A DNA stretch of 13,803 bases from Anaerolineales bacterium (GTDB lineage Bacteria; Chloroflexota; Anaerolineae; Anaerolineales; DRMV01). Position 1 is the stretch's first letter, and every line of letters starts with the position of its first letter. The stretch lies in the NCBI GenBank assembly GCA_026991215.1, contig JALXBY010000267.1:1-13803 (forward strand). The letters run 5' to 3'. Under the pieces are notes generated by a model that saw only the letters and a list, made by a program, of their open reading frames with translations, did not search any database and was not told the origin of the DNA. A program made the translations under genes and the position numbers. Shown here in pieces: positions 1 to 5,064 of the stretch.

Positions 1-60
1 CCGGAGGACAGGGACGCGGCGGTCGTCGGAGGCCGCGACCGCCGCGTCCCTGTCCTCCGG
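1..60. repeat. Perfect 25-bp inverted repeat with 10-nt loop
   Basis: Bases 1-25 are the exact reverse complement of bases 36-60, separated by 10 nt (26-35). The left arm starts at the first base of the window, so it may extend further outside. The repeat lies inside the open frame of the partial minus-strand gene. There is no T-run beside the right arm and the left side cannot be seen, so a terminator role cannot be judged. A fold-back assembly or amplification artefact is also possible for a palindrome at a sequence edge. Confidence 0.85.
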
Positions 61-249
61 GGGCTGCTGCGGAAGTTTCGCTTCGACTTCAGGCGGCAGG
101 GAAGATGGCGGGGAAGGCGGCGGGGAAGGGGATTCGGACGCGGGCCGACGCCGCCACGACCGCAGCGTGCCCGTCAGGGCGTCCTTCCCCACGCCCAGGA
201 GGATTTTCAAGAGCACCCAACGTTCGTCACGTTGGGGACCTTTGGCCAT
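1..249 (-). CDS. Unknown protein, 3' end outside the window
   Basis: An open frame starts with ATG at 249 and runs off the left edge without a stop (83 codons seen). The start is well supported: GGAGG lies about 10 nt upstream, and the ATG sits inside the last codons of the gene ending at 227, so the two overlap by 23 nt and are probably translationally coupled. The visible protein begins MAKGPQRDERWVLLKILLG, is basic and partly hydrophobic for 35 residues, then becomes a Pro/Ser-rich linker (residues 38-55) and a charged stretch. I recognise no family. Codons 64-83 are made of a perfect DNA inverted repeat (1-60), so this end of the protein, or of the assembly, should be treated with care. 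Function unknown; the coupling suggests it works with the SPFH-like membrane protein upstream. Confidence 0.55.
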   Translation of the reverse strand, partial: MAKGPQRDERWVLLKILLGVGKDALTGTLRSWRRRPASESPSPPPSPPSSLPPEVEAKLPQQPPEDRDAAVAASDDRRVPVLR

Positions 250-1708
250 CGCTTCGGTCCTCCAGCCAGGTCAGCAACTGCAACAACCGGGTCTTATCCT
301 GGAACGTCAGCGGCGCCTTGGGATTGTGCTGCCACGCGTTCAGCATCACATGCAGGGCCTCCCGGAGGGTTTCCTCATCGCCCTCCACGGGGAGGAAGTC
401 CCCCGGTGCGCCCTGCCGGATGGCCGCCAGTGCTTCCCGCAGCCGCGGGTACTGGTCCGGGTGTTCCTGAAGCAGCCGCGCGATATGGAGCAGCCACTCC
501 AGGCGGGACTGGGTCTGGGCCAGCCACTGGCGCTCCTCAAAGGCCTTGTGAATGCGGCGGGATTCCTTTTCGTAGTACTGGTAGACGGGGTCCCAAAAGG
601 TCCGCATCAGATTGCGTTCGTCCTCGGTGCGCAACTGGACCGCGGCGATGGAGGCCACCCGCACCCGCAGCCCCTTTTCCAGCAGGTCGTCGAACGCGGC
701 CTGGCCGGGCTGGGTCAGCGCGCGGGAGAACGCGGCCCGCAGTTTCTCGAACCCCGTGCGGTAATCGGGGTCGGGGTCCATCTTCCAGGCCGGCGGGAAC
801 AACTGGTCCAGGGTGTACTCCGCCACCTTCTCCCGCCATACCTGGAGGGCTTTCTCCCGTGCCAGGGTCCACCAGGGCAGGGTCATTTCCTCCACCGGGA
901 CGTAGCCATAGGCCCGGAGTACGGAACGGGGGTGCCCAAAGCCCAATAGGTGGGGGAACCCCTGCCGCTGCAAGGCCTCCTGGGAGGCCCCGTAGATGTG
1001 CCGCCAGCGTTGGCGGATGTTCGCGATGGCGGCCCTGTCCCAACCGTCGGGGATGGAGAAGTCGTCCAGGTGCACGATGAGGAAGAGGCGGGCCCGGATG
1101 GGCACCCGGTCCTTGAGTTGCGCCTCGGTTTCCTCGAAGGGGATGGTGATGCGGTACTCCCGCAGGTCCACGAAGGCCTTGAGTTCGACGTCGGCGCGGA
1201 GGAAGTGCACCCCAGGCCCCAGCACCTGGGTCCGGTCCGAGAGGGTGTACACCACCGCGCTCTGCCCATCCATCACCAGGAGTTTGGGCAGGCCCACGGC
1301 GGCCTTGGGGCGGTAGGTCTCCAGGGGCAGGCCATGGCGGACCATCAACGCGGGGCCGTGGTGCCCCCGGCGGAAGGCCTGGTAATGGGTGAACAACCGG
1401 TCCAGTTCCCCCCGTTCTTCCACCGGGAGGGTGAAGCGCAGGTAGAACCGCTCCCAGCGGCGGGCGAACCAGCCGCCGAGGAGGTAGGCCAGCGGCAGGC
1501 CAAACACCGGGGCCAGGAAGGGCCAGCGGGCCAGCAGGGGAACCTGCTCGCGAGCCACGAGCAAGGCCAGGCTCCAAAGCCCGCCGACCACCAGGTAAAC
1601 CCACCAAAAGGTCGGCGGTTGTAGGCGGACTGGCTCCTGGCTTTCTTCGGGTTCGGGTTGTGGCCCGGCCTTGGCCTTCTTTTTCTGCCTTTTGAACTTG
1701 AGCGCCAT
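227..1708 (-). CDS. Membrane protein with SPFH/band-7-like domain
   Basis: The 493-residue protein has a very basic N-terminus (KFKRQKKKAK), two predicted membrane segments (about residues 34-51 and 62-82), and a central region that reads like an SPFH/band-7 domain: DGQSAVVYTLSDRTQVLGPG (148-167) followed by VHFLRADVELKAFVDLRE and a strand pattern around 190-215. This matches the family pattern of a conduit strand, an LGPGxHF turn and a VDLRE segment. A second SPFH-like strand (LRVRVASIAAVQL) comes later, then a helical, Glu/Arg/Gln-rich C-terminal half. The start ATG is preceded at close range by GGGAGGAGC. SPFH proteins form membrane-associated scaffolds; the specific role here is unknown. 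It overlaps the partial gene at 1-249. The assignment rests on pattern reading only. Confidence 0.6.
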   Translation of the reverse strand: MALKFKRQKKKAKAGPQPEPEESQEPVRLQPPTFWWVYLVVGGLWSLALLVAREQVPLLARWPFLAPVFGLPLAYLLGGWFARRWERFYLRFTLPVEERGELDRLFTHYQAFRRGHHGPALMVRHGLPLETYRPKAAVGLPKLLVMDGQSAVVYTLSDRTQVLGPGVHFLRADVELKAFVDLREYRITIPFEETEAQLKDRVPIRARLFLIVHLDDFSIPDGWDRAAIANIRQRWRHIYGASQEALQRQGFPHLLGFGHPRSVLRAYGYVPVEEMTLPWWTLAREKALQVWREKVAEYTLDQLFPPAWKMDPDPDYRTGFEKLRAAFSRALTQPGQAAFDDLLEKGLRVRVASIAAVQLRTEDERNLMRTFWDPVYQYYEKESRRIHKAFEERQWLAQTQSRLEWLLHIARLLQEHPDQYPRLREALAAIRQGAPGDFLPVEGDEETLREALHVMLNAWQHNPKAPLTFQDKTRLLQLLTWLEDRSDGQRSPT

Positions 1709-1824
1709 GCTCCTCCCTCGGCGGTGGGTGGAAGCCCGATGCGGTCCCGGGCCTCAGCGAGGCTCGCGAACACCATCACGGCCCATGGCTCTGCGTGGCC
1801 GCAATCCAGGGCGCGCGGTATCCA

Positions 1825-2340
1825 TCACCACCCTTCCAGGAAGGGACGCCACTCTTCATGGGCCTGCAAGTAGTGCTGGAAGCGATACAGGGCATAGTTG
1901 GGCGGCGGTTGGGGCGGCCGACGCAGGGGCATCCCGGCCTCCTGCGGGGTGCGGTTGCCTTTCCGGTGGTTGCAGGCCGGGCATGCGGTGACCACGTTGG
2001 TCCAGGTGGTTGGGCCGCCCCGTTCCTTGGGGATGACGTGGTCGATGGTCAACGGTGGACCTTGCTTGCCGCAGTACTGGCAGGTGTAGTTATCCCGACG
2101 GAAGATTTCCCGCCGGCTCAGCCGTATCCGGGGCCGGGGCCGCCGTACGATGTAATTCAGCCGAATCACCGAAGGGATAGGGAAGCGCGCGTTGACGGTG
2201 TGGATATACCCCCGTCCGTTCAACACCAACTGGGCTTTCCGCTGCCACAAGAGGCCCATGGCCCGCCGCACCGTACACACGTGCAGAGGTTCGTAGTTCC
2301 CGTTCAAGACCAGGACCACGTCGTCCAAAGGGTGCCCCAT
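1825..2340 (-). CDS. HNH endonuclease family protein
   Basis: This 171-residue protein has a clear HNH nuclease core: the zinc-type pair CQYC (87-90), the catalytic DH (100-101) in TIDHVIPKERGG, W113-T-N115, and the second pair CPAC (120-123) followed by NHRKGN. The N-terminal part (LNGNYEPLHVCTVRRAM) is typical of the HNH_5-type proteins common in Cyanobacteria and Chloroflexota, whose cellular role is not well established. I chose the ATG at 2340 because GGGAGG lies 5 nt upstream; an in-frame ATG at 2361 lacks a ribosome-binding site and overlaps a possible -10 element (2360-2365). No partner methyltransferase is nearby, so nothing suggests a classical restriction system. The gap to the SPFH-like gene (1709-1824) holds no supported gene. 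Confidence 0.85.
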   Translation of the reverse strand: MGHPLDDVVLVLNGNYEPLHVCTVRRAMGLLWQRKAQLVLNGRGYIHTVNARFPIPSVIRLNYIVRRPRPRIRLSRREIFRRDNYTCQYCGKQGPPLTIDHVIPKERGGPTTWTNVVTACPACNHRKGNRTPQEAGMPLRRPPQPPPNYALYRFQHYLQAHEEWRPFLEGW

Positions 2341-2359
2341 GGCGGCCTCCCACGGCCTC

Positions 2360-2365
2360 ATTTTA
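2360..2365 (-). promoter_or_regulatory. Possible -10 element for the HNH gene
   Basis: Read on the minus strand this is TAAAAT, about 20 nt before the chosen ATG at 2340, leaving a very short leader that contains the GGGAGG site. No convincing -35 box is visible at the expected distance, so the call is weak. Confidence 0.3.
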
Positions 2366-2457
2366 CCAAATCATTGGCCCCGCGGACGGTGGGGCCGGAA
2401 CCCCTGGCCGCTTTCCCCAGCCCGAAGGGGTGACAAAAGGCGGGCGTTTACGCGGGC

Positions 2458-2492
2458 TTGGCCCTGGGAAAATGGGGCAAAGCGTCTATAAT
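2458..2492 (+). promoter_or_regulatory. Promoter of the YtxH gene
   Basis: A consensus TATAAT (2487-2492) lies about 38 nt upstream of the YtxH start. The nearest -35-like hexamer, TTGGCC (2458-2463), is 23 nt away, longer than the usual 16-19, so the -10 is convincing and the -35 is not. The presence of the -10 here argues against translation starting at the upstream in-frame ATG at 2458. Confidence 0.45.
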
Positions 2493-2529
2493 GCTTTACC
2501 GGAATCAACCCAACCTGGGAGGTGAACCC

Positions 2530-2895
2530 ATGGCCGAACGCAACGATTTTGGCGCTTTCCTGGCGGGCTTGTTGGTGGGCGGTGCTTTGGGCGCGTTGAT
2601 TGGGTTGCTGTATGCGCCCCAGTCGGGCGAGGAGACCCGGAGCGCCTTGCGGGAAAAGAGCGCGTACCTGCGGGAAAAGGCCCTTTCCAGCACCGAAGAA
2701 GCCCGGCGCAAGGCCGAGGAAGCCCTGCAGGAGTTGCGCTCCCGCATCGAGGAAATCAGTTCAGAACTGCAGGAGCGCCTGGGTGAAGTGCGGGAGCAGG
2801 GGACCATCCTTCTGGAAGAAACCACCCGCCGGCTTCGCCGGCAGCAGGCCGCGTCCGAGGGTGACGAGGCGGCCGAAGCCGCGGCCGAGGCCTGA
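2530..2895 (+). CDS. YtxH-like small membrane protein
   Basis: The 121-residue product has one N-terminal membrane helix with a glycine-rich face (FGAFLAGLLVGGALGALIGL, about 7-26) followed directly by LYAPQSGEETR, the hallmark of YtxH-type (gas-vesicle/stress-associated) proteins. The rest, about residues 36-110, is a long charged amphipathic helix likely to form a coiled coil, ending in an acidic Ala/Glu tail. The start at 2530 is set by GGGAGGTGA a few bases upstream. It is the only plus-strand protein gene in the window, with its own TATAAT box, and converges on the citE-like gene. Family members are induced by general stress in Firmicutes; the role here is not known. Confidence 0.8.
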   Translation: MAERNDFGAFLAGLLVGGALGALIGLLYAPQSGEETRSALREKSAYLREKALSSTEEARRKAEEALQELRSRIEEISSELQERLGEVREQGTILLEETTRRLRRQQAASEGDEAAEAAAEA

Positions 2896-2911
2896 TTGGT
2901 TCCCCCTATTC

Positions 2912-2941
2912 CCGCTGCCTTGAAGGTCACAAGGGAAGCGG
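2912..2941. terminator. Hairpin between convergent genes
   Basis: In the 46-nt gap between the stops of the YtxH and citE-like genes, CCGCT (2912-2916) pairs with AGCGG (2937-2941), and inside it CCTTG (2918-2922) pairs with CAAGG (2930-2934) around a 7-nt loop. It is placed where a bidirectional terminator would be expected, but there is no U-run on either strand, so intrinsic termination would be weak. Confidence 0.4.
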
Positions 2942-3808
2942 TTACAAACGCCCGCCGCGCTCCAAGAGCCGTCGGGCCTGGAGGACGAGCGGCGGGTCAA
3001 TCATTTTCCCTTCCACCACGAAGACCCCCTGCCCGGACCGCCGGGCCTCCTGGTAGGCCTGCCAGACCTTTTCCGCCCAGGCCAGGCGTTCGGGCGCAGG
3101 TGTAAAGGCTTCCCGCACCACCGGCACCTGGGCCGGATGGATGATTTGCTTGCCGTCGAAGCCCAGCCGCGCCGCGGCTTCGGCTTCCTTCCGCAGCCCC
3201 TCCAGGTCCCGGTACGCCACGTAAACCATGTCGATGACCTGCTTGCCCAGGGCCTTGCCCGTCAAAAGCGCCCACTGGCGGGCCACCGCGACTTCCTGGC
3301 CCTGGGGGGTGCGTTCCGCGCCCAGGGCCGCGGCGAAGTCCTCCGCGCCAAAGAGCAGCACCTGGACCCGCGGGCTGGCCTGGGCCACAACCTCGGCCCG
3401 CAGCACCCCCAGCGGGGTTTCCAGCAACACGGCCAGGGGGACGCTGCCGGGCTGCAGGCCGTGGGCTTCTTCGGCCAGGGCCAGGTGCCACGCGGCCCGA
3501 TGCACCATCCACGGGGCTTCCACCTTGGGCAAAAGCACCCCCCGCACACGCGGCAGGACCTGGCCCACCATGGCCAGGTCCGCCTCGGCCCAGGGCGTGT
3601 TCAGCGCGTTGACCCGGACCCAGACCTCGGCCCGGAAGTCCTGACGCTCCAGGACCTGGGCCACAAGCCCACGGGCCGCGTCTTTGCGGTCCGGGGCCAC
3701 CGCGTCCTCCAGGTCCAGGCAGACCACGTCGGTGTCCAGGTCCGCGGCCTTGGCCAGTTTGCGCTCCTGGTCGCCGGGCACGTAAAGCCATGTGGTGCGT
3801 CGGGGCAT
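2942..3808 (-). CDS. CitE-like (HpcH/HpaI family) acyl-CoA lyase
   Basis: The 288-residue protein matches CitE-type lyases throughout: LYVPGD near the N-terminus (8-13), CLDLEDAV (30-37), WVRVN with the conserved Arg65, LPKVE (93-97), the metal-binding Glu130 in LLETPLGV and Asp157 in LFGAEDFAAALG, then GFDGKQIIHPAQV (216-228). Such enzymes cleave citryl-CoA, malyl-CoA, citramalyl-CoA or related thioesters using Mg2+. No citrate-lyase alpha or gamma subunit genes are next to it, so a free-standing CoA-ester lyase is more likely than a citrate-lyase beta subunit; the substrate cannot be told from sequence. It follows csaA by 21 nt and is probably co-transcribed with efp and csaA. The ribosome-binding site (AGGGAAAA) is weak. 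Confidence 0.85.
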   Translation of the reverse strand: MPRRTTWLYVPGDQERKLAKAADLDTDVVCLDLEDAVAPDRKDAARGLVAQVLERQDFRAEVWVRVNALNTPWAEADLAMVGQVLPRVRGVLLPKVEAPWMVHRAAWHLALAEEAHGLQPGSVPLAVLLETPLGVLRAEVVAQASPRVQVLLFGAEDFAAALGAERTPQGQEVAVARQWALLTGKALGKQVIDMVYVAYRDLEGLRKEAEAAARLGFDGKQIIHPAQVPVVREAFTPAPERLAWAEKVWQAYQEARRSGQGVFVVEGKMIDPPLVLQARRLLERGGRL

Positions 3809-3829
3809 GATGGGTTTTCCCTGAGGGAA

Positions 3830-4180
3830 TTACGCGATGGGCGCGCCCAGTTCGCTTTCCGCGTCGGGCTGTAGCAACACCACCCGGCCATCGGATTGAA
3901 TGGCCCCCAGCACCAGGACCTCGGACCAGAAGGGGCCGATTTTCTTGGGCGGCAGGTTGGTCACCGCCACCACCAGCCGGCCCTCCAGGACCTTGGGGTC
4001 CGGGTACCACCGGGGCAGTTGGGCCGAACTCTTCTTGACCCCGTAGGGGCCGAAGTCGATCCAGAGTTTGTAGGCCGGCTTGCGGGCTTCGGGGAAGGGT
4101 TCCACGCGAATCACCCGGCCCACGCGCATGGCCACCTTCGCGAAGTCGTCCCAGGTGATGGTGGGTTTCTCCTCGGCCAT
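3830..4180 (-). CDS. csaA: CsaA-like tRNA-binding protein
   Basis: This 116-residue protein is a stand-alone OB-fold tRNA-binding domain of the CsaA type: FAKVAMRVGRVIRVEPFPEA (13-32), RKPAYKLWIDFG (33-44), KKSSAQL (49-55), VAVTNLPPKKIG (71-82) and SEVLVLGA (86-93) follow the family pattern, and the length matches. CsaA has been described as a chaperone-like, export-related protein and binds tRNA in structural studies; its exact role is unsettled. The start is supported by AAGGAG 8 nt upstream. It lies 31 nt after efp and 21 nt before the citE-like gene, all in the same direction, so it is likely transcribed with the translation factor gene. Confidence 0.88.
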   Translation of the reverse strand: MAEEKPTITWDDFAKVAMRVGRVIRVEPFPEARKPAYKLWIDFGPYGVKKSSAQLPRWYPDPKVLEGRLVVAVTNLPPKKIGPFWSEVLVLGAIQSDGRVVLLQPDAESELGAPIA

Positions 4181-4211
4181 GGCCGTGGCTCCTTGGGCAG
4201 GGGTTGGACCT

Positions 4212-4778
4212 TCAACGCTTCACACGGGTGACGTAGGAGCCGTCGCGGGTATCCACCCGGATGATGTCCCCCCGTTCCACGAAGTGGGGCACCTCGACCA
4301 CCAGGCCGGTCTCGGTCTTGACCTTTTTCGTCAGGCCGGTGGCGGTATCGCCCTTGACCGCGGCCTCGGCTTCCACCACTTCCAGGTCCACCGTGGTCGG
4401 AAGTTCGATGTCCAGGGCTTCCCCCTTGTAGAAGGCGATTTTGACCTCCATGCCTTCCTTCAGGTAATACACGGCATCCCCCAGCACCTGGGCGGGGATG
4501 GCATACTGCTCGTAGGTTTCGTTGTCCATGAAGACGTAATTCGTGCCGTCGGAATACAGATACTGGGCCTCCCGGTAGTCCATGGGGGCTTCCTGGACCT
4601 CGTTGCCGGAGAGGAAGGTCTTTTCCACGATGGTGCCGGTGCGCAGGTCCCGCGCCTTGACCTTGATGAAGGCCTTGCCCCGACCGGGTTTGTGGTGATG
4701 ATATTCCAACACCCGATAGACCGTGCCGTCCATTTCAAAGGTGACGCCCTTGCGCAACGCGGTCACTTCAATGGCCAT
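4212..4778 (-). CDS. efp: Translation elongation factor P
   Basis: EF-P binds stalled ribosomes between the P and E sites and promotes peptide-bond formation at polyproline. The 188-residue length and three-domain pattern are typical: KOW-like N-terminal domain (1-63), central OB domain with YLYSDGTNYVFMDNETYEQY, and a C-terminal OB domain with VKGDTATG and the signature FVERGDIIRVDTRDGSYVTR. The loop that reaches the peptidyl-transferase centre reads HHHKPGRGKAF, so the residue that is a modified Lys in E. coli is Arg33. The start has AAGGAGG at ideal distance, and a TTGACG-18-TATGAT promoter lies just upstream. It heads the efp-csaA-citE-like gene group. Confidence 0.97.
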   Translation of the reverse strand: MAIEVTALRKGVTFEMDGTVYRVLEYHHHKPGRGKAFIKVKARDLRTGTIVEKTFLSGNEVQEAPMDYREAQYLYSDGTNYVFMDNETYEQYAIPAQVLGDAVYYLKEGMEVKIAFYKGEALDIELPTTVDLEVVEAEAAVKGDTATGLTKKVKTETGLVVEVPHFVERGDIIRVDTRDGSYVTRVKR

Positions 4779-4810
4779 ATACGCCTCCTTCCAGACAGGG
4801 GTGCGGGGCT

Positions 4811-4840
4811 ATCATACTGGACGGGTTGAGGGGGCGTCAA
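4811..4840 (-). promoter_or_regulatory. Promoter of efp
   Basis: On the minus strand TTGACG (4840-4835) and TATGAT (4816-4811) are separated by 18 nt and lie 33 nt before the efp start codon. This -35 box falls inside the spacer of the plus-strand tRNA promoter, so the two promoters interlock. Confidence 0.65.
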
Positions 4841-4854
4841 GGCGCCGGTATAAT
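4826..4854 (+). promoter_or_regulatory. Promoter of tRNA-Ser
   Basis: TTGAGG (4826-4831) and a perfect TATAAT (4849-4854) are separated by exactly 17 nt, placing the start of transcription a few bases before the mature tRNA 5' end at 4867. It overlaps the oppositely directed efp promoter. Confidence 0.7.
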
Positions 4855-4866
4855 GGGGGCGCGCTC

Positions 4867-4956
4867 GGAGGGGTGGCCGAGTGGACGAAGGCGGCGGTCT
4901 CGAAAACCGCTGTGGGCCTGACCGGCCCACCGTGGGTTCGAATCCCACCCCCTCCG
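4867..4956 (+). tRNA. tRNA-Ser (anticodon CGA)
   Basis: The acceptor stem GGAGGGG (4867-4873) pairs with CCCCTCC (4949-4955) and the discriminator is G4956. The D-arm has the class-typical GCCGAGTGG. The anticodon stem GCGGT/ACCGC carries the loop CTCGAAA, giving anticodon CGA, which reads UCG. A long variable arm (GTGGGCC/GGCCCAC) marks a class II tRNA, and the T-arm is GTGGG-TTCGAAT-CCCAC. The 3' CCA is not encoded (CCT follows), so it must be added by nucleotidyltransferase. The gene has its own promoter and intrinsic terminator and stands alone on the plus strand between minus-strand genes. Confidence 0.96.
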
Positions 4957-4993
4957 CCTGCAGATTGGGGTCGAAATCTTGGGGAAACGTCAA

Positions 4994-5036
4994 CCGCCCA
5001 TGCCCGCGCGGGGCATGGGCGGCGTTGTTTCTTTTT
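4994..5036 (+). terminator. Intrinsic terminator after tRNA-Ser
   Basis: A perfect 12-bp stem, CCGCCCATGCCC (4994-5005) with GGGCATGGGCGG (5011-5022), closes a 5-nt loop and is followed by CGTTGTTTCTTTTT. It ends the tRNA transcript and would also stop read-through into the antisense strand of nuoG. For nuoG transcription from the right it offers a hairpin but no U-run. Confidence 0.85.
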
Positions 5037-5064
5037 GGGAAAGGTGCCAGACCCCGGCCGCCGT

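Noticed and set aside
537..1607. Long open frame antisense or out of frame to the SPFH-like gene
   Set aside because: It is Gly/Pro/Arg-rich with no recognisable domain and overlaps a gene with better codon use, a ribosome-binding site and a domain pattern.
1709..1824. Possible small gene between the HNH and SPFH-like genes
   Set aside because: A short minus-strand frame (MMVFASLAEARDR...) continues out of frame through the SPFH-like gene and has no clear ribosome-binding site.
2997..4010. 337-codon minus-strand frame across citE-like and csaA genes
   Set aside because: Its composition is Gly/Pro/Arg-rich shadow sequence and it overlaps two well supported genes.
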